DNA of 64,000 bases, taken from assembly GCF_026626745.1 (NCBI RefSeq), contig NZ_JAPNJW010000001.1, positions 4,510,001 through 4,574,000 of the forward strand. The letters run 5' to 3'. The notes beneath the pieces were generated by a model, which did not search any database, had not been told where the DNA came from, and worked only from the letters and a program-made list of their open reading frames with translations. A program made the translations under genes and the position numbers. Below, in pieces: positions 44,301 through 52,401 of this stretch (position 1 is its first letter; every line of letters begins with the position of its first letter). The DNA is from Nannocystis sp. RBIL2 (GTDB taxonomy: Bacteria; Myxococcota_A; Polyangia; Nannocystales; Nannocystaceae).

Positions 44301-44453
44301 GCGCTTGTGCGACGGCCGTCGGGTGACGCACCCGGCCGGCCCCTCTCGTGTCCAGCCGGCGGGACGCCCGGCCAGCCGGCGGGACACCTGAGGCCGCGGG
44401 TCCGCGTCGCCCTGCGGCTTCTCGCTGGCACGCGGCTTGAAGTCTCTTGGGAC

Positions 44454-45188
44454 ATGTCTCAAGGGAGCGGCGAGAGTCGTGGCGAAGAACCCGAGGCCGG
44501 CGCGCGGGCGCGGGCGATCGAGCGGCCCCGCGAGCGCATGTACGCGTTCGGGCCGGCAGTGCTGAGCAACGTCGAGTTGGTCGCGCTGCTGCTCGGCGGC
44601 GGGCGGGCCGAGCAGCGGGCGCTGGCGCTGCTGCAGCGTCTGGGCGGGCTGTCCGGGCTGATGCGCGGCCTGCCGCAAGAGCTGGCAGAGTCGCCGGGCA
44701 TCGGCGAGGCCTCGGCCACCGCCGTGTGCGCGGCGGTCGAGCTGGCGCGAAGGATCGGTCAGCTCCAGCTGCCGGTCGAGGCCGCGGTGCGCGGCTCCGA
44801 CGACGTACGCCGGTTCGTCCACGCCCACCTGCGCGGCCGCTCGCAGGAGGTGTTCATGATTTTGGGCCTCGACAGCCGGCGGCGGATCCGCCTGATCAAG
44901 GAGGTCGGGCTCGGCAGCGTCGCCCACGTGCACGTCCACCCGCGCGAGGTGTTTCGCCCGCTCACCCAGGCCGGCGCGCACTCGGTGATCCTCGTCCACA
45001 ACCATCCGAGCGGCGAGCCGAACCCCAGCGAGAGCGACGTCGGCCTCACCCATCGCCTGGTCGAGTGCGGCTGGTTGATGGGCATCCCGGTCGTCGACCA
45101 CCTCATCGTCACCGACGGCGGCTGCACCTCCATGCTGGCCCTGGGGCTCCTCCCCGAGCCTCCTCTGCCCCCGGAGGCCCCGCTGTGA
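44454..45188 (+). CDS. radC: RadC-family JAMM-domain protein
   Basis: The 244-residue protein has a UPF0758/RadC layout: N-terminal helix-hairpin-helix region (about 45-105, with PGIGEASATAV) and a C-terminal JAMM domain with HNHPSGEPNPSESD (metal ligands His182 and His184, Asp about 195). The name RadC is historical; a repair role is doubtful and the activity unknown. The start ATG at 44454 lies in a GGGACATGTCTC copy of the dispersed repeat; the upstream in-frame 44307 gives an unlike N-terminus. An SDR gene follows 43 bp on. Confidence 0.88.
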   Translation: MSQGSGESRGEEPEAGARARAIERPRERMYAFGPAVLSNVELVALLLGGGRAEQRALALLQRLGGLSGLMRGLPQELAESPGIGEASATAVCAAVELARRIGQLQLPVEAAVRGSDDVRRFVHAHLRGRSQEVFMILGLDSRRRIRLIKEVGLGSVAHVHVHPREVFRPLTQAGAHSVILVHNHPSGEPNPSESDVGLTHRLVECGWLMGIPVVDHLIVTDGGCTSMLALGLLPEPPLPPEAPL

Positions 45189-45231
45189 CCGCCGTGCCGC
45201 GCGCGCGTGAATCGTGCTACGTCCTCGCGCC

Positions 45232-46011
45232 ATGGACCTCGGTCTCCAGCACAAAGTCGCGATCGTCACCGGCGGCAGCGAGGGCATCGGCCGCGCCACC
45301 GCCCGCGCGCTCGCCCTCGCCGGGGCGCGCGTCGTCATCTGCGCCCGCCGGGCCGACGTGCTCGCCAAGGCGATGCACGACCTGTCCACCGAGACAGGCG
45401 CCGAGGTGCTCGCCATGCCGGTCGACGTGCGCGAGCCGGCCGACGTCATGCGCCTGGTCGACGGCGTCGTCGCCCGCCTCGGCCGCATCGACGTCCTCGT
45501 CAACAACGCCGGCACCGCGGCCTCCGGCGCGTTCGAGTCGCTCACCGACGACGCCTGGCAGGACGACCTCGACCTCAAGCTGTTCGCCGCGCTGCGCCTC
45601 ATCCGTCTCGCCATCCCGCACATGCGCAAGGTCGGCGGCGGCAGCATCGTCAACCTTCTCAACATCGGCGCCCGCCAGCCGGCCGCCGGCTCGATGCCCT
45701 CGACCGTCAGCCGCGCCGCCGGCCTGGCCCTCACCAAGGCGCTGTCGAAGGAGCTCGCACCCGAGCAGATCCGCGTCAACGCCGTCCTCATCGGCCTGGT
45801 CAAGAGCGCCCAGCACGACAAGAAGCGCAACCCGACCCTCGACCGCGACCGCTTCTACGCCGACATGGCCCGCCAGGGCCAGGTGCCCCTCGGCCGCGTC
45901 GCCGAGGCCGAAGAAGCCGCCGACCTCATCACCTTCCTGGCGTCGGCCCGCGCCGCCTTCATCACCGGCGCTGCGATCAACTTCGACGGCGGCGCCAGCG
46001 CGGTGCCGTGA
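45232..46011 (+). CDS. SDR-family protein with altered catalytic site
   Basis: The 259-residue Rossmann protein has TGGSEGIGRA, CARR, VNNAGTA and a C-terminal FDGG, all normal for SDRs. The active site reads STVSRAAG where Tyr-x3-Lys is expected, so Tyr appears to be Ser and Lys to be Arg. This matches a known divergent SDR branch (with VNAVLIGLVKS after it) whose chemistry is not settled. It follows radC by 43 bp and is convergent with a DNA methyltransferase gene. Confidence 0.82.
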   Translation: MDLGLQHKVAIVTGGSEGIGRATARALALAGARVVICARRADVLAKAMHDLSTETGAEVLAMPVDVREPADVMRLVDGVVARLGRIDVLVNNAGTAASGAFESLTDDAWQDDLDLKLFAALRLIRLAIPHMRKVGGGSIVNLLNIGARQPAAGSMPSTVSRAAGLALTKALSKELAPEQIRVNAVLIGLVKSAQHDKKRNPTLDRDRFYADMARQGQVPLGRVAEAEEAADLITFLASARAAFITGAAINFDGGASAVP

Positions 46012-46033
46012 GCAAGCAGGCAGCGTTGCCTTT

Positions 46034-46063
46034 CGGACATGTGCATCAGGACATGTCCTGAGA
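46034..46063. repeat. Dispersed repeat at the end of the methyltransferase gene
   Basis: TTCGGACATGTGCATCAGGACATGTCCTGAG lies between convergent genes and supplies the last codons (SQDMS, stop) of the methyltransferase. Confidence 0.7.
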
Positions 46064-47002
46064 ATCACCCTGGTGCGACCGGGCCCGCCGCGGCGGCGGG
46101 GTCGTCAGCGCGGCGAGGCGCGGGATCCCGGCGGCCGCGGCGGCGTGGAACTCGGGGTCGAGCTCCACCCCCACGCTCTCGTAGCCGACCGCGACCGCGG
46201 CCGCGATCGTCGAGCCGCCGCCCATGAACGGGTCGAGCACCACGCCGCGCCCGAGCGGCAGCGCGGCGCGCACGAGCTGCCGCATCAGCGCCTGCGGCTT
46301 GAGCGAGGGGTGCGGCGAGAGGGCCCGCTCCTCGGGCCGGGTCGGGGCGGAGGCGATGACGTCGGCGAACGGCTGCTCGGCGCTGATCCGCCGCAGCCCG
46401 CCGGTACCCCAGCGGCGCAGGTTGTCCTGGACGCGGCCCTCGCACGGCTTGCGGAACAGACCCCACGGCTCCCACGCGGAGCGCGGCATGACAGTGACGT
46501 CGGCGAACTCCTCGTGGGCGTTCTTCGGCCGGTCGCCGCCGCGCAAGGTCTGGACGAGGCGGATGATCTCGGCCCGCTTCTCGAAGCCGGCGGCGAGGAA
46601 CGGCCCGTACACGAGGTGCGACAGCAGCGGGTTGCCGGCGATGAACACGTGCGCGCCGGGGACCAGCACGCGCATCGCCTGGGCCGCGAAGTCGGCGAAC
46701 AACCGCTCCAGGGCGTCGCGCTCGTCGCCCGAGAGCACGGTGAAGCGCGGCAGGGGGCTGCGGGTGCTGCCGCCGAGGGCCGGGGGGATCCGCCACACCC
46801 CGCCGTGGCCGCTGCGCAGCTTGGCGGTCTCGAGCGCGGTGTACTCCTTGAGGCCGTAGGGCGGGTCGGTGACGATCGCGTGGATCGATCGCTCCGGCCG
46901 CGCCGCCATCCACCGCAGGCCGTCGCCCCGCACCAGCGTGTAGCTGGCCTCGCCGAGCCGGTGCGAGCTCGAGACGAAGTTGTCCTGGTCGGCCGCGACC
47001 AC
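46046..47002 (-). CDS. Orphan DNA methyltransferase, beta type (N4/N6)
   Basis: The 318-residue protein has motif IV DPPYG at 46-50 before the SAM motif DPFMGGGST at 257-265, the order of beta-class amino-methyltransferases. It would methylate adenine N6 or cytosine N4 in a short DNA sequence. No restriction endonuclease or specificity gene lies nearby, so it is an orphan regulator or a relic. The start is a GTG at 47002. The last five residues (SQDMS) are encoded by a dispersed repeat. No other members of a modification operon are visible. Confidence 0.88.
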   Translation of the reverse strand: MVAADQDNFVSSSHRLGEASYTLVRGDGLRWMAARPERSIHAIVTDPPYGLKEYTALETAKLRSGHGGVWRIPPALGGSTRSPLPRFTVLSGDERDALERLFADFAAQAMRVLVPGAHVFIAGNPLLSHLVYGPFLAAGFEKRAEIIRLVQTLRGGDRPKNAHEEFADVTVMPRSAWEPWGLFRKPCEGRVQDNLRRWGTGGLRRISAEQPFADVIASAPTRPEERALSPHPSLKPQALMRQLVRAALPLGRGVVLDPFMGGGSTIAAAVAVGYESVGVELDPEFHAAAAAGIPRLAALTTPPPRRARSHQGDSQDMS

Positions 47003-47200
47003 GCGGGCGCGAGCCTACCACGCGCCCGCGCCGGGTCGCCGCGGTCGGACCGACGCGATCGTCATGCCCACGCATCGGCGAAGGCGACCGCCGGTGGACG
47101 CTGCCCCGGCGGGCCCTCCGCGCCCCGGCGCGTCGCGCCCGAGCCCCCTCGACCTCGCGTCAGCGCGGGCGGCCGCTCCCCCGGGTCGCCGTCCTCGACC

Positions 47201-48109
47201 TCAGGCGAGCTCCGCCCGCAGGAACTCGCCGATCCGCCGGATCGCCCGCCGCGCCTCGGGCAAGAGGCTGGGGAACACCTGGAACACGTGGATCATGTCG
47301 TCCCACACCTCGAGCTCGACCCGGCCCTGCCCGGCCCGCACGCGCTCGGCCAGGCGGATCGCGTCGTCGTGAAGGACCTCGCGGGTGCCGACCTGGATCA
47401 GGATCGGCGGCAGACCGCGCATGTCGGCGTGGATCGGCGAGATCAGCGGGTGCCGCGGGTCGCCGTCGGGGCCGACGTAATAGCTGGCGAACGCCGCCAA
47501 GTCGCCGCCGAGCATCGGGTCGAGGGCGGCCCGCGTGCGCACCGACTCGCCGGTGCCGGCGAGGTCGGCCCACGGCGACAGCATGAACGCGGCGGCCGGC
47601 AGCGCCACTCCGCCGTCGCGCAGGCGCACCAGGGTGGCCGCGGACAGGCCGCCGCCGGCCGAGTCGCCGCCGAGGGTGATCGACCCGGCCGAATAGCCCT
47701 GGTCCAAGAGCCAGGTATACGCGGCCACCGCGTCGTCGAGCGCGGCCGGGTACGGGTGCTCGGGGGCGAGGCGGTAGTCGATCGCAAGCACGCGAACGCG
47801 GGCCTCGCGGCTCAGCGCGGCGGTCAGCGCCCGGTGCGAGGCGGGCGAGCCGGCGACGTAGCCGCCGCCGTGGAGGTACAGCAAGACCTTGTCGGCGCGG
47901 GCCCCGACGGCGTGGATCCACTCGCCCGGGACATCACCGGCGCGGGTCGGCTCGAGGTACACGCCGGGCGGCAAGCGGCCCTGCTTGACCCCGCTCTCGA
48001 TGGTCTTGCGCACGCTCTTGTAGCCGTCCGGGCCGAACTCGCCGATCGGGTGGCGGCGGCGCCAGTAGCGGATCATCTGGTACAGGAGGTAGCTCTGCAG
48101 GCTTGCCAT
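47201..48109 (-). CDS. Alpha/beta hydrolase, HSL-type esterase
   Basis: The 302-residue protein has the oxyanion motif HGGGY (80-84), nucleophile GDSAGGG (Ser150), Asp in EVLHDDA and His in MIHVFQ, all as in the hormone-sensitive-lipase family. It cleaves short acyl esters; substrate unknown. An N-terminal hydrophobic/basic start (LQSYLLYQMIRYWRRRH) may bind the membrane. It lies 21 bp from the MBL gene on the same strand, and the gap is a dispersed repeat (ATATGTCCCTCACGACATGTTC). They are probably one operon. Confidence 0.9.
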   Translation of the reverse strand: MASLQSYLLYQMIRYWRRRHPIGEFGPDGYKSVRKTIESGVKQGRLPPGVYLEPTRAGDVPGEWIHAVGARADKVLLYLHGGGYVAGSPASHRALTAALSREARVRVLAIDYRLAPEHPYPAALDDAVAAYTWLLDQGYSAGSITLGGDSAGGGLSAATLVRLRDGGVALPAAAFMLSPWADLAGTGESVRTRAALDPMLGGDLAAFASYYVGPDGDPRHPLISPIHADMRGLPPILIQVGTREVLHDDAIRLAERVRAGQGRVELEVWDDMIHVFQVFPSLLPEARRAIRRIGEFLRAELA

Positions 48110-48130
48110 ATGTCCCTCACGACATGTTCT

Positions 48131-49252
48131 TCAGGCCAGCGACTGGCTGAGCGCGCCGGCGTCGATCGGCGCGACGGTGTAGCGGGGTCCGATGCCCCAG
48201 GCCAGGGGCGAGCGGATGAAGGGCGACGAGCAGTAGATGTTGGGGACCTCCCCGCCGGCGTCGCCGCGGTCGACGAGCGACTTCTCGAGCACCATCGAGG
48301 TGTACTGCGACATGCTGCTCTCGAGCGCGTTGCCGTTGAGGACGACCTCCGCGCCGTACTTGGCGGCGTGCTCGCGCAGGCTGCGGAGGCCGGAGGCGCG
48401 CGGGAGGTAGCTCTCGGGGCACAGGCCGTTCTCGGAGATGGCGAACACGCCGCGGCCGGCCGCGTGGAACACGATCGAGTGGTTGCCGAGAGTGTGCCCG
48501 GGGGTCCACACCAGCGCGAGCCCCTTGCCGAGCCACACCGAGCCCTCGACCGCGAGGATGCGCTCGGCCGGCACGCCGTCGAGCGCCTCCTCGATCCACC
48601 ACGGCCGCTGCAGCGGGTGCAGCGCCTGCAGGGTCTCGATCTCGCGGCGATTGACGATGAGCCTGGCGTTCGGATAGAGCGGCGGCCGCCCCCCCTCGCC
48701 GACCAGCCCGCGCCGCAGGTCCTGCACGTGGAGGTGGTCGAAGGTGACGTAGTCGATCTTGGCCGGGTCGACGCCGAGCCGCTTGCGCGCGAGCGTGGCC
48801 GGACCGTCGGCCCGCTGCAGCAGCTCGGCCGGGGCCCACGGCACGAGGTCGCGCCGCAGCTGGTCGAAGAAACCTGCCCTTGCGGACAGGTCGGCCTCGC
48901 TCGGGTTGACGAAGAGGGTGCGCACCTGCCCGCTCCAGTCCTCGAACTCGATCAGGTTGCAGCGGTTGCGCATCAGGAGGTACTTCGCGCGGGTCGGCGG
49001 GGCCTGCCAGAAGCCGAACGCGACCGGGTACGGGAACGGCAGCAGGTCGATGGTGCGGAAGCCGCGGACCGGGCCATCGGCGCGGAAGCGGCGGGCGAAC
49101 GCCTCGCCGCGGGCGCGCAGGTCTTCGAGGCGAAAGCCCGGCCTCGGCTCGCGCCAGCCGTCGTCGAGCTCGGCGATCGCGCGGAAGTTGGCGGGCAGCT
49201 CCGCCGCACACAGCGCCGGGACCTGGGGCCTGTCGAAGGGCATCGCCGTCAC
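48131..49252 (-). CDS. MBL-fold metallo-hydrolase
   Basis: The 373-residue protein has a long N-terminal part (about 1-165) and the metal motif FDHLHVQD (HxHxxD), then TPGHTLGNHS and a late His region. The fold covers beta-lactamase-like hydrolases, lactonases and RNA-processing enzymes; the long N-terminus and length resemble bacterial MBL proteins of unknown substrate. It is upstream of the esterase gene and likely in the same operon. A CCTGTCC-GCAA-GGGCAGG hairpin of the dispersed family is in frame at 48872-48891 (minus strand). Confidence 0.85.
   Translation of the reverse strand: MTAMPFDRPQVPALCAAELPANFRAIAELDDGWREPRPGFRLEDLRARGEAFARRFRADGPVRGFRTIDLLPFPYPVAFGFWQAPPTRAKYLLMRNRCNLIEFEDWSGQVRTLFVNPSEADLSARAGFFDQLRRDLVPWAPAELLQRADGPATLARKRLGVDPAKIDYVTFDHLHVQDLRRGLVGEGGRPPLYPNARLIVNRREIETLQALHPLQRPWWIEEALDGVPAERILAVEGSVWLGKGLALVWTPGHTLGNHSIVFHAAGRGVFAISENGLCPESYLPRASGLRSLREHAAKYGAEVVLNGNALESSMSQYTSMVLEKSLVDRGDAGGEVPNIYCSSPFIRSPLAWGIGPRYTVAPIDAGALSQSLA
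48872..48891. repeat. GCAA-loop hairpin inside the MBL gene
   Basis: On the minus strand ACCTGTCC-GCAA-GGGCAGGT forms an 8-bp stem with a GNRA loop, in frame. Confidence 0.7.
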
Positions 49253-49576
49253 CTTATCGCGGCCGCTGCCGGCCGTCTGCGGAGGTCTCCCCGGTGCGCC
49301 GGCGGCCCGGCGCGCGGGTCGTGCTGCGTCGCGAAAATCTACTCGCCCGGCATCGCCTGTCGCCTGCGGCGGGCGGCCTTGCGCACGTGCGCGAGGACTC
49401 GCTCCGTCACGAACTTCGATTCGTCACGCACCGCCCGCCGCTTGCCGCGGGCGGCCTTGCCCACGCGCGCGAGGACTCGCTCCGTCGCGAACATCGACTC
49501 TTCACGCAGCGCCCGTGCTCCCGGGCGCGAGGACTTACTGCGACACGCCTCGCTATCACCCGCGGCGGACCTCGCG
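49253..49576. repeat. 78-bp in-phase tandem repeat between genes
   Basis: Units begin at 49331, 49409 and 49487 with a period of 78 bp (26 codons), sharing GCGAGGACTCGCTCCGTC and GCGGGCGGCCTTGC. The third copy is shortened. Both strands stay open through it, with a 26-residue peptide repeat, but no start or family is convincing. Apart from this the stretch holds nothing else recognisable. Confidence 0.75.
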
Positions 49577-50320
49577 TCAGCGGCCGTAGGTGCGCTGCAG
49601 GTGGGCGACGGCCGCTCCCGCGCCGCGGACGTCGACTCCTTGACCGGGGTCGAGCAGCGCGGGCAGCTCGGCACGACCGGTGCGCTCGGCCAGCTCGGCG
49701 AGCTTGGCGCTGCCGCGGCCGCAGGTGCGCCAGCGGTAGGCGATCTCGCGGGCGCACAGCCATTGACGGATCTGCCGCGCCTCGGCCGAGGTCTCGTCCG
49801 CGAACAGCTCGAGCGGCTGCGCCGGCGCCTCGGACGCGATCGCCCGCCCTCGCGGCAGCGCCAGCGAGGCGAGGCCGCTCGACAGCGTCGTCAGCGGCCC
49901 GAGCCGCAGGGCCAGCGGGACGTGACCGTCGCCGTAGCGCTCGACGAGGTGGCGCACGATCACCGACGACTCGCGGATGAGCTGCCCGTCGTCGACCAGC
50001 TGCGGGAACGGCGGGACCCGCTCGGGCCGAAAGCGCGTGCCGCCCGGCGGGCACGGCCGCATCGTCACGTCGAGGTCGAGCCACACCAGCGCCTCGCGGA
50101 CCTTGCGGCAGAACGGGCACGCCTCGAACTCGTAGAGCACCAGCTCGCCCGTCGGCCGCGGCCCCGTGGCGCCCACGCGCCCGCCGAGTCCGAACCGCAC
50201 CGCGGTCGCCACCGCCGAACCCAGCCGCGTCATGCCCTGCACCTCGCCGTCGATCCGCTCGCGCGTCGCGTCATGTCGCCGCCTCGGGTGCTTGCATGCG
50301 CGACAATTCGGCCGGCGCAA
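49577..50320 (-). CDS. Glutaredoxin/GST N-terminal-like thiol protein
   Basis: The 247-residue frame holds a thioredoxin-like domain with ACPFCRKVRE and VPPFPQLVDDGQLIRESSVIVRHL, the GST/glutaredoxin signature, and a second similar fold in the C-terminal half (residues about 170-247) without a redox pair. It may reduce mixed disulfides. The likely start is the ATG at codon 30 (50233), as residues 1-29 look non-conserved. It follows the PtuB stop by only 9 bp (or 97 bp with the later start), so it may be co-transcribed with the Septu module. Confidence 0.7.
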   Translation of the reverse strand: MRRPNCRACKHPRRRHDATRERIDGEVQGMTRLGSAVATAVRFGLGGRVGATGPRPTGELVLYEFEACPFCRKVREALVWLDLDVTMRPCPPGGTRFRPERVPPFPQLVDDGQLIRESSVIVRHLVERYGDGHVPLALRLGPLTTLSSGLASLALPRGRAIASEAPAQPLELFADETSAEARQIRQWLCAREIAYRWRTCGRGSAKLAELAERTGRAELPALLDPGQGVDVRGAGAAVAHLQRTYGR

Positions 50321-50329
50321 CCGCCCTCG

Positions 50330-50977
50330 TCATGTCCGGGCCTTCGGCAGCTGCTTGCGCAGGAACTCGACCGCGACCTGGCAGAACGGGCGGAACTCGT
50401 GGCCGTCGCGGCTCGACCAGCGCGCGATCTCCCGCTCGAGCGCCGCGCGAGACCAGGTCTTGTCGCTGTACTTCTTGCGCAGGCGGGCGATGAGGCCCTC
50501 GACCACGCGGCGGCGCAGCTGGCGGAGGTGCGGCGCGTTGAGGCCGAGCACCTGGTCGAGGTCGCGGTCGGCCTCGGGGTCGGCGCCGACGATCCGGCCC
50601 TCGACGAAGCCGTAGCGCACGCGGTGCTCGACCCCGGCCACCGGGTCGAGCGCCAGCGGGCTCGCCCCCTTGCGCACGTCGCAGTGGCGGATGTCGCGTT
50701 GCTCGTGCGTCGGGTTGTCCTGTCCTCCGGGACAGGCCGCCAGCAGGTTGCGGTGCGTCAGCTGCTGCCCGCGGTGCTCGTGCTGCGGCCGCAGGTGCTC
50801 GATGCGCAGCGACTCGAGCTCGATGCGGTTCATGCAGTAGCAACAGAGCGCGCCCTGCTCGCGCAGCAGGGCGCGCCGCAGCTCCTGCTTCCAGGGGCCC
50901 GGATCTTCGAAGCTGCCGCCGGCCTGGCGGTGCTGGGTCAGCGCCGCCGGCTCGCGGCCTTTCTGGATGTTCTTCAT
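50330..50977 (-). CDS. ptuB: PtuB-like HNH nuclease of a Septu anti-phage system
   Basis: A 215-residue protein of the TIGR02646/PtuB type. It has CCYCMNRI (45-52), IEHLRPQ (59-65, the catalytic His region), HRNLLAAC (75-82) and HCDVRKG (98-104), typical of the HNH-fold effector that cuts DNA when PtuA is triggered. It overlaps ptuA by ATGA, so the two are translated together. A CCTGTCC-TCCG-GGACAGG dispersed hairpin lies in frame (50719-50736) and encodes the CPGGQD piece of the active-site loop, a spot where relatives vary. The activity is inferred from family. Confidence 0.85.
   Translation of the reverse strand: MKNIQKGREPAALTQHRQAGGSFEDPGPWKQELRRALLREQGALCCYCMNRIELESLRIEHLRPQHEHRGQQLTHRNLLAACPGGQDNPTHEQRDIRHCDVRKGASPLALDPVAGVEHRVRYGFVEGRIVGADPEADRDLDQVLGLNAPHLRQLRRRVVEGLIARLRKKYSDKTWSRAALEREIARWSSRDGHEFRPFCQVAVEFLRKQLPKART
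50719..50738. repeat. Dispersed hairpin inside ptuB
   Basis: CCTGTCC-TCCG-GGACAGG forms a 7-bp stem within the coding sequence, at the loop after HRNLLAAC. Confidence 0.7.
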
Positions 50978-52329
50978 CCCCCGGCCTCGTCGTCGTCCTC
51001 GGCGAGGAACGCCATCATGCTGCCCAGGCGGACCACCTCGGCGTCGTGCGGGCCGAAGTCTTCGATCAGCCCCGCAAGCGCCGCGCGGGCCTCGGACCAG
51101 CGCTCCTCGTCGATCAGCCGGGCGACCGCGCGGACCTTGGCGGCCGAGAAAGGCGGGTACGTATCGACGCCCATCACCTCGTAGAGGATCGCGTTGCTGT
51201 CGCGACCGAGAGTGTGCGGCGGCTCGTCGACCAGCCGGAAGTCGCGCAGCAGCTTGACCTGCTCGCGCGGCACCAGCGACAGCACCTGCGGCGAGTGGGT
51301 GGTGACGATGAACTGCAGGTTGGGGAAGGTGCGCTCGAGGTCGGGGATCAGCGTGCGCTGCCACTGCGGGTGCAGGTGCAGCTCGACCTCGTCGATGAGG
51401 ACGATGCCGCGGCCCTGCAGCGGGTCGGCGAGGTTCGGGTGGGTGATCGCCAGCCGGCGGGCGATGTCCCCGACCAGCACCAGCAGGCCCTGCTCGCCGC
51501 CGGACAGCTGCGAGAACGCCAGCTGCGTGCCGCCCTTGCGCAGGATCAGCGCGGGGCGGCGGCCGACCACGAAGTCGATGTGGGCCGCGCCGGGCTCGCG
51601 CGTGGGCCGGCGACGGAACCGCAGGTCGGTCCAGTCGGGCAAGAACGAGAGGATCGCCCGCCGCACCGCGGTCAGCTGCGGATCGACGTGGTCGCGGCGC
51701 TCGCGGATGAGCTCGTTCTCGAGGTCCTCGCGCAGCAAGAACCACCGCAAGAAGTCCTCGCGCCGGGCCCCGCGCGACCAGCCGTGGTCGGCGTAGAGGC
51801 TGGCCGGGCCCGACGGCAGCTCGCCGCGGGCCACGTCCTCCTCGGCCTCGACGTAGCGCTCGTGCGAGTAGGTCGCCAGCATCGGCGCGTCGAGCACGAC
51901 CCCGCGGGCCAGCGCGTCGTGCCAGCGCGCGGCCCAGCTCGCGGTCTGCGGCGTGTCCGGCTGCGCGTGGGTCCAGCGGTCCCAGCGGTGCGCGAGCTCG
52001 TGGCGCAGCACGAACGAGGCCTCGCCCTGCTCGAGGTCGGCGAACAGCTCGTCCTTCGCGGCGGCCGGCGGCGGCGTCCACACGAACTCGCCGTGGACCA
52101 CGCAGCGCTCGGCGCCGGCGCGCACGTCGGCCAGGGTCAGGCGCGTCGCGTCGTCGCCGAGGCCGGTGCGGGCCACCGCGAGCGCCAGCAGGTAGGCCAC
52201 CGCGTCGAGCACCGACGTCTTGCCGGACCCGTTGACCCCCACCAGCGCGGTCGTGCGGCCGTGCGACAGATCGAGCTCGAGCGCCGCGAAGCCGCGGAAG
52301 TTCTCGAGCTGCAGCCGATGAATCCGCAT
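50974..52329 (-). CDS. ptuA: PtuA-like ATPase of a Septu anti-phage system
   Basis: The 451-residue protein is an SMC/ABC-like AAA ATPase: IHRLQLENFRGF at the start, Walker A GVNGSGKT at 31-38, signature LSGGEQ at 275-280, Walker B VLIDEVELHLHP at 310-321, and TTHSPQV at 343-349. With PtuB it makes the two-gene Septu (type I) system, also used as the effector of retron Ec78. No reverse transcriptase or retron RNA region lies next to it: the upstream gap of 72 bp leads straight into an aldo-keto reductase. It is therefore a stand-alone Septu pair. How it senses phage is unknown. Confidence 0.85.
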   Translation of the reverse strand: MRIHRLQLENFRGFAALELDLSHGRTTALVGVNGSGKTSVLDAVAYLLALAVARTGLGDDATRLTLADVRAGAERCVVHGEFVWTPPPAAAKDELFADLEQGEASFVLRHELAHRWDRWTHAQPDTPQTASWAARWHDALARGVVLDAPMLATYSHERYVEAEEDVARGELPSGPASLYADHGWSRGARREDFLRWFLLREDLENELIRERRDHVDPQLTAVRRAILSFLPDWTDLRFRRRPTREPGAAHIDFVVGRRPALILRKGGTQLAFSQLSGGEQGLLVLVGDIARRLAITHPNLADPLQGRGIVLIDEVELHLHPQWQRTLIPDLERTFPNLQFIVTTHSPQVLSLVPREQVKLLRDFRLVDEPPHTLGRDSNAILYEVMGVDTYPPFSAAKVRAVARLIDEERWSEARAALAGLIEDFGPHDAEVVRLGSMMAFLAEDDDEAGG

Positions 52330-52401
52330 CGAACGACGACCCGGCGGAAGTGTAGGCCCCGGCGCGCGGCGCTCGCAAGTGCGCGCGTTCGTAACCCGAA
52401 A

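Noticed and set aside
44447..51184. A 2245-codon open frame on the plus strand
   Set aside because: It runs opposite to well-recognised genes (methyltransferase, esterase, MBL, redoxin, ptuB) and its protein is Arg/Ala/Gly-rich without motifs, the usual antisense shadow at high GC.
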